Below, in pieces: positions 37,761 through 47,203 of a stretch of DNA of 64,000 bases. The stretch's first letter is position 1, and each line of letters starts with the position of its first letter. Position numbers and translations under genes: made by a program. The notes under the pieces were generated by a model. The model saw only the letters and a list, made by a program, of their open reading frames with translations, ran no database searches and had not been told where the DNA came from. The stretch spans positions 1 to 64,000 of the forward strand of contig NZ_JAPZVN010000022.1 in NCBI RefSeq assembly GCF_027533845.1, written 5' to 3'. The DNA comes from Streptomyces sp. RPT161. GTDB taxonomy: Bacteria > Actinomycetota > Actinomycetes > Streptomycetales > Streptomycetaceae.

Positions 37761-37836
37761 TGGAGCGGACGACGAGGCTCGAACTCGCGACCTCAACCTT
37801 GGCAAGGTTGCGCTCTACCAACTGAGCTACGTCCGC
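37761..37836 (-). tRNA. tRNA-Gly(GCC), copy 1
   Basis: Full cloverleaf on the minus strand: acceptor GCGGACG/CGTCCGC, D-arm GCTC-AGTTGGTA-GAGC with G18G19, anticodon loop TTGCCAA, T-loop TTCGAGC, discriminator T and an encoded CCA (37761-37763). Starts only 18 nt after the stop of the upstream response-regulator gene on the same strand, so it may be reached by read-through. Identical to the copy at 41677-41752. Confidence 0.97.
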
Positions 37837-37854
37837 GTGCGCTGCTGAGCACCA

Positions 37855-38496
37855 TCATAGCCAACCCTGGGACCGCGCGATGCGCACCGCCGCATGGCGG
37901 TTCTCCGCGGAGAGCTTCGCCGCCGCCGACGAGAGGTAGTTACGGACGGTTCCGGGCGACAGCGCGGCGCGCTCGGCGATCTCCGCGATCGGCGCGCCGT
38001 TCGCCGCCAGCTCCAGCAGCTGGGTCTCCCTGGCGGTCAGCGGGGAGTCGCCCGCGCTGATCGCGTCGGCCGCCAACTCCGGGTCCACATAGCGGCCTCC
38101 GGCGTGCACGGTACGGATGATCTCGGCGAGCCGCTGCGCGGAGACGGTCTTCGGTACAAAACCGCGTACCCCCGCGGACAGCGCGCGCTTGAGGTGGCCG
38201 GGGCGGCCGTGCCCGGTGACGATCATGGTTCGGCAGTCGGGGAGTTCGGAGCGCAGCGATGTGGCCACTGTCACACCGTCCGCGCCCGGCATCTCCAGGT
38301 CCAGTACGGCGACGTGCGGCCGGTGTGCCCGGGCCATCGCCAACGCCTCCGGCCCCGAGGCCGCCTCCGCCACCACCCGAAGATCCTCCTCGAACGACAG
38401 CAGCGCGGCCAGCGCGCCCCGGATGAGGTGTTCGTCGTCGGCCAGCAGCACCCGCACCGGCGCCGTGTCCCCGGCTGGTTGGCCCTGCGCGTTCAT
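37855..38496 (-). CDS. Response regulator, NarL/LuxR family (DesR-like)
   Basis: 213 residues from ATG at 38496. Receiver domain with VLLADDEHLIRGAL, phosphoacceptor in HVAVLDLEMPGADG, VTGHG and the Lys of FVPKTVSAQRL; C-terminal LuxR-type HTH LTARETQLLELAANGAPIAEIAERAALSPGTVRNYLSSAAAKL (in parts). Overlaps the histidine kinase gene by 4 nt. Probably controls the ABC exporter in the same operon; a palindromic operator candidate lies at 41595-41614. Confidence 0.93.
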   Translation of the reverse strand: MNAQGQPAGDTAPVRVLLADDEHLIRGALAALLSFEEDLRVVAEAASGPEALAMARAHRPHVAVLDLEMPGADGVTVATSLRSELPDCRTMIVTGHGRPGHLKRALSAGVRGFVPKTVSAQRLAEIIRTVHAGGRYVDPELAADAISAGDSPLTARETQLLELAANGAPIAEIAERAALSPGTVRNYLSSAAAKLSAENRHAAVRIARSQGWL

Positions 38497-39752
38497 CCCG
38501 CTCCCCCTGCCGTGACCGCCCGGTACGACCGCGGTTCGTCCGGCGCGGTCGCCCTCGGCACCTCGGCGGTCAGCTGGAACACCCCGCCCGGCCGGCGCTC
38601 GGCGGTCAGTGTGCCGTCCACCGCGGTGAGTCGCTCGCGTAGTCCGTCGATGCCGTTTCCCTTGCCCGTCGGCCGGTCGTCCACCCCGTCGTTCTCCATC
38701 GTCAGCACCGCCGCGCCGTCCGGACACGCCCGCAGCCGTATCGCGCAGCGCCGTGCGTCGCCGTGCCGCAGCACGTTGGTGGTGCCCTCGCGGACCACCC
38801 AGGCCAGCACCGACTGCGCCTGCTCGGGCAGCGCCGACGCGTCGTCGCCGTGCACCCGGCAGTCCACCCCGGCGGCGCGCAGCACCGACAGGGCGCCTGC
38901 CAGTTCGGTGTCGAGGTCGGCGGTTCGGTAGCCGCGCACCACGTCGCGCACCTCGCCCTGCGACTCCCGGGCGATGCGCTGCACCTCGATCATCTGCTCC
39001 ACCGCCTCCGGCCGCTCACGGCGAACGAGTTGGACCGCCAGCTCGCTCTTGAGCGCGATGACCGAGAGGTTGCGGCCGAGCACATCGTGCAGGTCCCGCC
39101 CGAACCGCAGCCGCTCCTCGGCCACCGCGAGCCGCGCCTGCACGTCACGGGCCTGCTCCAACTCGCGCAGCACGGACAGGATCCAGCCGCACCCTCTGGA
39201 GGAGAAGCCGAACGACGCACTGCCGATCGCGCCCATGAACAGGCTTCCGGCCAGGGGCGCCACTCCCCGTCCGGTGGCACCGACCACGACCGACACCGTC
39301 GCCACTGCCAGGGCGGAGACCCACACGGTGCGCCGGATCGGCATCAGCAGCGAGAACGGACCGGTGAGCAGGGCCGTGCTGAACATCACGGCCTCCGCCA
39401 CCACCCAGGAGGCCAGAACTCCGGCCGCGTGCGACACCGCCACACACGACAGCACCGCCGCGGACACCGCCGCCAACCCGATCGTCAGCCTTCGGCCCGG
39501 AGCCTCGCGTAGCTCCAGGTAGTGGTCGAGCGCCTGGCTGTTCAAGGCGATGGCCAAGGCGCCCTGGCAGAGCAGCAGTAGCATCGACAGCGGGGTGAGC
39601 AGCAGCGCGCACGGGTGCCGGCGGAAGGTGGCCAGGCCCGGGAGGAGTACCAACATCCCGCCGAGCGTGAACAGCCCGAACGACACGTACATCGAACAGC
39701 GGCTGTACAGCTCCACCCGCCCGGCACCGCTCCGCTTCCCCCACCCCAACAC
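38493..39752 (-). CDS. Sensor histidine kinase (DesK/NarX-type)
   Basis: 419 residues. About five to six N-terminal membrane helices (~20-185) with very short loops (membrane-state or drug sensing type), a coiled coil LRELEQARDVQARLAVAEERL, HisKA_3 with phosphoacceptor RFGRDLHDVLGRNLSVIALKSELA, and a compact HATPase with VVREGTTNVLRHGDARRCAI and GNGIDGLRERLTAVDG. Typical partner of NarL-type regulators next to ABC-2 exporters. 4-nt overlap with the response regulator. Confidence 0.92.
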   Translation of the reverse strand: MLGWGKRSGAGRVELYSRCSMYVSFGLFTLGGMLVLLPGLATFRRHPCALLLTPLSMLLLLCQGALAIALNSQALDHYLELREAPGRRLTIGLAAVSAAVLSCVAVSHAAGVLASWVVAEAVMFSTALLTGPFSLLMPIRRTVWVSALAVATVSVVVGATGRGVAPLAGSLFMGAIGSASFGFSSRGCGWILSVLRELEQARDVQARLAVAEERLRFGRDLHDVLGRNLSVIALKSELAVQLVRRERPEAVEQMIEVQRIARESQGEVRDVVRGYRTADLDTELAGALSVLRAAGVDCRVHGDDASALPEQAQSVLAWVVREGTTNVLRHGDARRCAIRLRACPDGAAVLTMENDGVDDRPTGKGNGIDGLRERLTAVDGTLTAERRPGGVFQLTAEVPRATAPDEPRSYRAVTAGGAG

Positions 39753-39764
39753 CGGACCTACCCC

Positions 39765-40532
39765 TCAACGCCTCGGCTCCCAGCGGAACCACCGTCGCAC
39801 AGACCACCCCGCGAGACCGAGCCAGACCCCCGCGGTCAGCACGTCCCGCACCACCCGCATCGCGCCGGCGCCCCCCAGGAAGCCCGCCCGGAAGAGGTCC
39901 ACGACCGGGGTCATCGGCAACAGACGGCAGACGTCGGCCAGTTGGTGCGGCATGATCTCCAACGGTATGAACAGCCCGGAACCGGCGAGCGAGACCAACC
40001 ACAACGGCATCGTCGTCAGCTGGGCGACCTCCGCGCTACGGGTGACGATGGTCGTCGCGGCGGCGCAGGCCACCATCAGCGGTATGCCCAACACCACGCC
40101 GAGCAGCAGCACTTCGGGCCGCCGGGGTGCGGACAGGTCGAGCATCGCGGTTCCCGCGACCACCAGCACGGCGCACTGGGCCAGCGCCACGACCACCGAG
40201 GGCAGCGCGGTACCGGCCAGGATCTCCAGGTCCGTCGGCTCTCCGGTGCGCAGCCGCTTGAGCACCAGCTCATCGCGCCGGGTGACGTACGCGGGCACCA
40301 GGTTCGCGTAGACGGCGAAGGCAAGGATCATGCCGATCCCGCCGGTCACCGACACCGCCGTGGCGGTCATGCCGACCCTGCCGACGCCCATCTTGGCGGT
40401 GGTGGCGTGCATCGCGTAGATCATGACCAGCGGCATGGCCAGGGCTGTGAACGCCGCCGACCGGTTGCGCCACAGCAAGGTCGCCTCGGCCCGGCCCAGC
40501 GCCGCCATCCGCGTCATCGTGGTGGTGCTCAT
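39765..40532 (-). CDS. ABC-2 type exporter permease
   Basis: 255 residues from ATG at 40532 (4-nt overlap with the ATPase gene). Six hydrophobic segments: SAAFTALAMPLVMIYAM, GIGMILAFAVYANLV, VVVALAQCAVLVVAGTA, VLLLGVVLGIPLMVACAAATTIV, WLVSLAGSGLFIPLEIMP and VWLGLAGWSV; LVPAYVTRRDELVLKRLRTG is the cytosolic loop characteristic of ABC-2 permeases. Works with the ATPase encoded just upstream. Confidence 0.9.
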   Translation of the reverse strand: MSTTTMTRMAALGRAEATLLWRNRSAAFTALAMPLVMIYAMHATTAKMGVGRVGMTATAVSVTGGIGMILAFAVYANLVPAYVTRRDELVLKRLRTGEPTDLEILAGTALPSVVVALAQCAVLVVAGTAMLDLSAPRRPEVLLLGVVLGIPLMVACAAATTIVTRSAEVAQLTTMPLWLVSLAGSGLFIPLEIMPHQLADVCRLLPMTPVVDLFRAGFLGGAGAMRVVRDVLTAGVWLGLAGWSVRRWFRWEPRR

Positions 40533-41551
40533 GCCGCCAGCTCCTCCCTCTCGCCCGCGGCGATGTCCAGGAACGCCTCTTCGAGCGAGGCGGATCGGGC
40601 GTCCAAGCCGACGAGTTCTACCTGTTTGTCCCTTGCCCACAGCAGGAGTTCGGTCAGCGCCGCCTGCAGCCGCTCGGTTCGGACCTCCACCCTGCGGCCG
40701 GACGCCGCAGCGGGTACGGACAGCGGCAGCTCGGCCGGTGAGACGCCGGGCGGCAGCTCGAACCGGATGCGGGCCGGGCGCGCCGCGGTCACCTCGGCCG
40801 GGGTGCCGGAGGCCACGATCCGGCCCTGGTGCATGATCGCCAGCCGGTCGGCCAGCGCCTCCGCCTCGTCCAGGTAGTGGGTGGTCAGGACGATGGTGGT
40901 GCCCTGGTCGCGCAGCCGCCGCACCAACTCCCAGGTCTCCCGGCGCACTTCGGCGTCCAGGCCGGTGGTCGGCTCGTCCAGGAACAGCAGTTCAGGCTTG
41001 CCGAGCAGGGCCAACGCCAGGTCCAGTCGGCGCCGTTCGCCGCCCGAGAGGAGCTTGACCCGCACCTGGTGGCGCGCGGTGAGGCCGACCATGTCCAGCG
41101 CCTGGGCCACCGGCCGCGCGCCGGTCGTGCACCCGGCCCACATGCGGGCGGTCTCCAGCACAGTCAGGTCGGACGGGAACCCACCCTCCTGCAACATGAC
41201 ACCGATCCGCGGCCGGACGGCGGCGCGATCCCGGTACGGGTCGTGGCCGAGTACCCGGACCTGGCCGCCGGAGGGTGCGGCCAGCCCCTCTAGCAGTTCG
41301 ACGGTCGAGGTCTTGCCCGCCCCGTTGGTGCCCAGCAGGGCGAACAGTTCGCCCCGGGCGACGGTGAAGGAGATGCCGCGGACGGCTTCGAAGCCGGTGT
41401 GGGTGGCGGTGCCTGTGGGGGCGGCTGTGCCTGTGTCGCGTTTGGTGCCGTTGGCGGTTGTGGCGCTTTTGGTGGTCCTGGGCCGGAACGATCCGTAGCG
41501 GCGGCGCAGGGCGGTGACCTCGATCACCTGCCGGTCAGTGTCGGTGTGCAT
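40529..41551 (-). CDS. ABC exporter ATP-binding protein with a Thr-rich insertion
   Basis: 340 residues. Walker A LGTNGAGKTST, Q-loop GVMLQEGGFPSDL, signature LLSGGERRRLDLALAL, Walker B ELLFLDEPTTGLDAE, H-loop LTTHYLDEAEAL; C-terminal domain as in DrrA-type ATPases. Odd: between the first strand (VTALRRRYGSF) and GFEAVRGISFTV there is a ~32-residue Thr/Ala/Gly-rich insertion (41399-41491), low complexity at the DNA level. First gene of an ATPase-permease-kinase-regulator operon. Confidence 0.92.
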   Translation of the reverse strand: MHTDTDRQVIEVTALRRRYGSFRPRTTKSATTANGTKRDTGTAAPTGTATHTGFEAVRGISFTVARGELFALLGTNGAGKTSTVELLEGLAAPSGGQVRVLGHDPYRDRAAVRPRIGVMLQEGGFPSDLTVLETARMWAGCTTGARPVAQALDMVGLTARHQVRVKLLSGGERRRLDLALALLGKPELLFLDEPTTGLDAEVRRETWELVRRLRDQGTTIVLTTHYLDEAEALADRLAIMHQGRIVASGTPAEVTAARPARIRFELPPGVSPAELPLSVPAAASGRRVEVRTERLQAALTELLLWARDKQVELVGLDARSASLEEAFLDIAAGEREELAA

Positions 41552-41594
41552 GACATCAGCGTTCCGCCGCGGCGGGGCGTTGGACGGTGCGCGG

Positions 41595-41623
41595 TGTCAT
41601 CAGTGCTGATGACATTTGTCATC
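41595..41623. promoter_or_regulatory. Palindromic operator candidate of the ABC/two-component operon
   Basis: 9-bp arms TGTCATCAG (41595-41603) and CTGATGACA (41606-41614) separated by 2 bp, followed by a third TGTCATC half site at 41617-41623. Located 44-72 bp upstream of the minus-strand ATPase start, in the expected promoter zone; a plausible binding site of the operon's own NarL-type regulator. Confidence 0.6.
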
Positions 41624-41631
41624 GGAGTAAC

Positions 41632-41675
41632 GCAAAAAGAAAAGGACCCGCCTCTTACGAGGTGGATCCCTTTCG
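41632..41675 (-). terminator. Intrinsic terminator of tRNA-Gly(GCC) copy 2
   Basis: On the minus strand, directly after the tRNA, an imperfect ~14-bp hairpin (arms around 41643-41656 and 41661-41675) is followed by a T-rich run (TTTTCTTTTTG), i.e. a classical intrinsic terminator, rare in this GC-rich genome. Confidence 0.8.
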
Positions 41676-41676
41676 C

Positions 41677-41752
41677 TGGAGCGGACGACGAGGCTCGAAC
41701 TCGCGACCTCAACCTTGGCAAGGTTGCGCTCTACCAACTGAGCTACGTCCGC
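41677..41752 (-). tRNA. tRNA-Gly(GCC), copy 2
   Basis: Identical over all 76 nt to the tRNA at 37761-37836, including the encoded CCA. Minus strand. Together the two copies flank the ABC/two-component operon as direct repeats. Confidence 0.97.
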
Positions 41753-41829
41753 AGGTTGCCTCCGAGCGGCTTTCACCGCCCGGCGCGCTGACCACTCTAC
41801 CTGATCGAATCGACCGGTAGGGCCGTCGG

Positions 41830-41901
41830 AGCGGGTGACAGGAATCGCACACTGCGCCTCCCCTTTGGAAAAGGGGCGCTCTACTACTGAGCTACACCCG
41901 C
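41830..41901 (-). tRNA. Atypical tRNA-Gly(UCC) with altered D-loop and T-arm
   Basis: 72 nt on the minus strand, no encoded CCA. Perfect acceptor (GCGGGTG/CACCCGC), D-stem (GCTC/GAGC) and anticodon arm (CCCCT-TTTCCAA-AGGGG, anticodon UCC). The D-loop is AGTAGTA, so G18 is A (base 41885). The T-arm reads CAGTG-TGCGATT-CCTGT: position 55 is G instead of T (base 41848), giving GTGC in place of GTTC, and only two of five T-stem pairs can form. Either a tRNA specialised away from EF-Tu/ribosome use or a decaying copy. Confidence 0.8.
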
Positions 41902-42263
41902 GCGGTTCGGTGGTTCGGCCTTTCGGCCTCGCCCCCGGCGCGCTTCAGACTTTAGCTGATCACCGGGGGCTGCTGTCCAATCGAGCCCTCAACTGCCGGG
42001 CAGATGGCTGCATATGGAGGCTTACGTCCGATTCGACCCGGCCCCGCGGGCGCCGGGCCGCAGTCGCCCACCCCTGTCCGTCCGGGGGCTCGGGGTCGCC
42101 CAGAGTCTCCGGACAGGCTCGGGGACTCGCCCCCTCGCCCCCACGAAATCTGCGACGGCGAACAGCCCGGACGGCGCGGTGTCGGCGGCACCGAACTCAC
42201 TGCAACCCCCGGCCCGGGGGCGGGAGGCCGCCCCCCGGCTTCCGGCCGCAGGGGATCGAACCG
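41902..42263. other. Intergenic region between tRNA-Gly(UCC) and the Lsr2 gene
   Basis: 362 bp without a convincing gene; open frames here lack sensible codon use. The only clear structure is a GC hairpin at 42214-42238 (CCGGGGGCGG with CCGCCCCCCGG, one bulged C, 4-nt loop) suited to terminate the minus-strand Lsr2 gene. The tRNA promoter must lie near 41902-41990. Confidence 0.55.
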
Positions 42264-42581
42264 TCACCGCGCGGCGTCGAACGCCTCGTACACCTTCTTG
42301 GGGATCCGCCCCCGCGGCGGCACGTCGAACCCGTGGGACCGCGCCCAGGCCCGCACCGCCGCCGGGTCCGGCGCGACCGACGTCCGCTTGTACGTCTTGC
42401 CCGACCGGCTGCGGCGGCGCCCCGCCTGCAGGTAAGGCATCAGCGCGTCGCGGAGCTTGTCCGCATTCGCGGCGGAGAGGTCGATCTCGTAAGACTTGCC
42501 GTCAAGGCCGAACGCGACCGTTTCCTCTGCTTCGCCGCCGTCGATGTCGTCGGAGAGGGAGACCACCACGCGCTGCGCCAT
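42264..42581 (-). CDS. lsrL: Lsr2-family nucleoid-associated protein (LsrL type)
   Basis: 105 residues from ATG at 42581 with AAAGGA upstream; the open frame before it is not coding. N-terminal dimerisation part MAQRVVVSLSDDIDGGEAEETVAFGLDGKSYEIDLSAANADKLR (in parts) and C-terminal AT-hook-like DNA-binding part VRAWARSHGFDVPPRGRIPKKVYEAF, in which RGR is the minor-groove contact motif. Lsr2 proteins bind A/T-rich DNA and silence it, H-NS-like. Placement in front of purS matches the S. coelicolor paralogue LsrL rather than Lsr2 itself (recalled synteny). Confidence 0.93.
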   Translation of the reverse strand: MAQRVVVSLSDDIDGGEAEETVAFGLDGKSYEIDLSAANADKLRDALMPYLQAGRRRSRSGKTYKRTSVAPDPAAVRAWARSHGFDVPPRGRIPKKVYEAFDAAR

Positions 42582-42948
42582 GGATATCGGTCCTTTCGTG
42601 CGGCAACGGCTGCACGGGTACGTACCAGGTACCCATGTCGTCCGCCCTGACGTGCGGAGATGTGCCGTAGCCGACTGGTCGGGGTCAATGCGTTTTGATT
42701 TGCGCAAGGGACGGTATTACGAGCGGAAGCTGTGGCATATTTCCCTGCCTCATCGCGCCGCAATCGGGACCATACGGTTTTCCTTGCGTTTTCCACAGAG
42801 GTTACCCCGGTCGATGCATAACCGTGATGGGGTGACGGGGATATCTATGCGCGTAGATTTTTCGGCCGGGTACGCTGAGAGCACTTCGGAGGTCGTCACA
42901 GTCGCCACCTTCGAGGTCACCTCACGCACCACACCACCGGGAGTGCAC
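42582..42948. promoter_or_regulatory. A/T-enriched divergent region lsrL/purS
   Basis: 367 bp without a gene. From about 42680 to 42870 it is clearly A/T-richer than the rest of the window (e.g. TTTTGATTTGCGC, CATATTTCCC, GGTTTTCCTTGCGTTTTCC with a GTTTTCC direct repeat at 42776-42794), as expected for an Lsr2-type target and thus a candidate autoregulatory site. A -10-like TACGCT at 42871-42876 may start the purSQL transcript about 65 nt before purS. Confidence 0.55.
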
Positions 42949-43194
42949 GTGGCACGCGTCGTAGTCGACGTCATGCTCAAGCCCGAGATCCTCGACCCCC
43001 AGGGACAGGCGGTGCAGCGCGCACTTCCTCGCCTGGGCTTCGAAGGCATCTCGGACGTTCGCCAGGGCAAGCGATTCGAACTCGAAGTCGAGGGGCCGAT
43101 CGATGACGACGCCCTCGCCCGTATCCACAAGATCGCCGAGAGTTTCCTCGCCAACACCGTGATCGAGGACTTCACCGTCAGGGTCGACTCGTGA
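42949..43194 (+). CDS. purS: FGAM synthase subunit PurS
   Basis: 81 residues from GTG at 42949 (GGGAG 6 nt upstream; GTG at 42943 is also possible). Sequence [31 protein letters not shown]...[13 protein letters not shown] is the PurS signature. Small dimeric subunit bridging PurQ and PurL in the FGAM synthase complex. TGA overlaps the purQ GTG (GTGA). Confidence 0.96.
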   Translation: MARVVVDVMLKPEILDPQGQAVQRALPRLGFEGISDVRQGKRFELEVEGPIDDDALARIHKIAESFLANTVIEDFTVRVDS

Positions 43195-43922
43195 CCGCCC
43201 ACCCGTCGCCCACCACCACCCCCAAAGGCGGTCCCTCGGGCCTCGGTAACTCCAGGATCGGGGTCGTCACCTTTCCCGGTTCGCTCGACGACCGGGACGC
43301 GCTGCGCGCGGTGAAGCTCGCCGGGGCCGAACCGGTATCGCTGTGGCACCGGGACAAGGACCTCCAGCAGGTCGACGCGGTCGTACTGCCGGGCGGTTTC
43401 TCCTACGGGGACTATCTGCGCTGCGGCGCCATCGCCCGGTTCTCGCCGATCATGGAGATGATCATCGAGGGCGCAAAGCAGGGTCTGCCGGTCCTGGGCA
43501 TCTGCAACGGATTCCAGATCCTCTGCGAATCCCATCTGCTGCCCGGCGCGTTGACCCGCAACGACCATCTGCACTTCATCTGCCGCGACCAGAAGCTGCG
43601 GATCGAGAACGCCTCGACCGCCTGGACCGCGGACTACGAGCAGGGCCAGGAGATCACCGTCCCGCTGAAGAACGGCGAGGGCGGCTATGTCGCCGATGAG
43701 CGCACCCTGGACATGCTGGAGGCCGAAGGCCGGGTCGTCGCCCGTTACCTGGACCTGAACCCCAACGGTTCGCGCCGCGACATCGCCGGCATCACCAACG
43801 AGGCCGGAAACGTCGTCGGCCTGATGCCGCACCCCGAGCACGCCGTCGAGCCGCTGACCGGCCCGACGACCGAGGGCCTCGGATTCTTCACCTCGATCCT
43901 CAAGCAGTTGGTGAACACGTGA
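43191..43922 (+). CDS. purQ: FGAM synthase glutaminase subunit PurQ
   Basis: 243 residues from GTG at 43191 (4-nt overlap with purS). Class I glutamine amidotransferase: [21 protein letters not shown], nucleophile Cys in [21 protein letters not shown], and His/Glu in [12 protein letters not shown]. An N-terminal extension of ~20 Pro/Thr/Ser-rich residues precedes the usual start ([17 protein letters not shown]), so a later start is possible. Supplies ammonia to PurL. Confidence 0.96.
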   Translation: MTAHPSPTTTPKGGPSGLGNSRIGVVTFPGSLDDRDALRAVKLAGAEPVSLWHRDKDLQQVDAVVLPGGFSYGDYLRCGAIARFSPIMEMIIEGAKQGLPVLGICNGFQILCESHLLPGALTRNDHLHFICRDQKLRIENASTAWTADYEQGQEITVPLKNGEGGYVADERTLDMLEAEGRVVARYLDLNPNGSRRDIAGITNEAGNVVGLMPHPEHAVEPLTGPTTEGLGFFTSILKQLVNT

Positions 43923-43954
43923 CCGAGCGCAGCGAGGGCACCAAAGGACGCAGC

Positions 43955-46204
<2,250 letters not shown>

Positions 46205-46216
46205 GCCCTCCGGGAC

Positions 46217-46253
46217 CGCGGACGGCGTGACCCCATAGACCACGCCGTCCGCG
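46217..46253 (+). terminator. Terminator after purL
   Basis: 13-bp perfect stem CGCGGACGGCGTG (46217-46229) / CACGCCGTCCGCG (46241-46253), 11-nt loop, 13 nt after the purL stop. Ends the purSQL operon. Confidence 0.85.
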
Positions 46254-46324
46254 TCGCCCGCCGGGGCTGCCCCGCCCGGGAAAAGGACATGTCGCCCCCC
46301 GCCGCGGGTGGATACGCTGCGGCC

Positions 46325-47119
46325 ATGCCGTCTCGTAGCCGTAAGAGCCGTTCCTACGACCCCGAGAAGACCCGCCGCGCACTGGTGGCGCAGGCCGGGG
46401 CCGTGGCGGAGGCGGTGCGGGGGCTGGCCCCCGAGGCGTTCCAGCGGCGGACCAGGGTCGGTGGCTGGACGGTGCGGGAACTCGTCGCGCACCTCGCCCG
46501 GCAGGTGGAGGTGATGCCCCGGGTACTGGCCGCCGAGGCCCCCGCCGCCGCGGACCTCACGCTCACCCGCTGGGCCCGCTCGACCGCGAGCCTGGCCGAC
46601 CGGCTGGACGCGGACACCCGCGAGGCGGCGGACGAATCCCCGGACGTGGCGGACCGGTTGACCCGCGCCGTGGCGGCCCTGGAAGCCGCTGTGGCCGGTC
46701 CGCTACCGGACCGGCTGGTCCGCATCACCCTGGGCTCGCTGACCGCCGCCGACTTCGCGGTGACCCGGCTGGTCGAACTCGTCGTGCACACCGACGACCT
46801 GGCCGACGCCACCGGCCTCGACATCCCCGTCGACCGCCAAGCGCTGGCCGCCACCACCCGGCTGCTCGCCGACGCGCTCGCCGAGGCCGCGCCCGGCAAC
46901 TCCGTCGAACTCCGGGTTCCGCCGTTCGCCGCCGTGCAGTGCGTCACAGGGCCGCGGCACACCCGCGGCACCCCGCCGAACGTGGTGGAGACCGATCCGC
47001 TGACCTGGATCCGGATGGCCACCGGCCGTCTCACCTGGGCGGAGGCGCTGGATTCCGCGCGTCTGTCGGCCAGCGGAGAGCGGGCCGATCTCTCCGGGTA
47101 CCTGCCGGTACTGGGGTGA
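46325..47119 (+). CDS. Mycothiol-dependent maleylpyruvate isomerase-family protein
   Basis: 264 residues from ATG at 46325; -10-like TACGCT (46313-46318) 6 nt upstream suggests a leaderless transcript. DinB/MDMPI four-helix N-terminal domain with metal-ligand His in VRELVAHLARQ and VELVVHTDDLADA, followed by a C-terminal SCP-like domain (TPPNVVETDPLTWIRMATGRLTWAEAL). Family members use mycothiol as cofactor; substrate here unknown. Sits between purL and purF, as commonly in Streptomyces. Confidence 0.85.
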   Translation: MPSRSRKSRSYDPEKTRRALVAQAGAVAEAVRGLAPEAFQRRTRVGGWTVRELVAHLARQVEVMPRVLAAEAPAAADLTLTRWARSTASLADRLDADTREAADESPDVADRLTRAVAALEAAVAGPLPDRLVRITLGSLTAADFAVTRLVELVVHTDDLADATGLDIPVDRQALAATTRLLADALAEAAPGNSVELRVPPFAAVQCVTGPRHTRGTPPNVVETDPLTWIRMATGRLTWAEALDSARLSASGERADLSGYLPVLG

Positions 47120-47203
47120 CCTGGCGTTCCGCGCAGGTCACCCTGCGGGTTTCGATCGATCCCCGGTTCGGACCATCGGGGGGCCTGCCCTAGACTCGGT
47201 CTC

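Noticed and set aside
42014-42670. 218-residue plus-strand frame over the lsrL gene and upstream gap
   Set aside because: Mostly antisense to lsrL, Pro/Arg-rich, no RBS or homology.
42789-42797. DnaA-box-like TTTTCCACA in the lsrL/purS region
   Set aside because: Single copy, one mismatch to TTGTCCACA, no cluster; not an origin.
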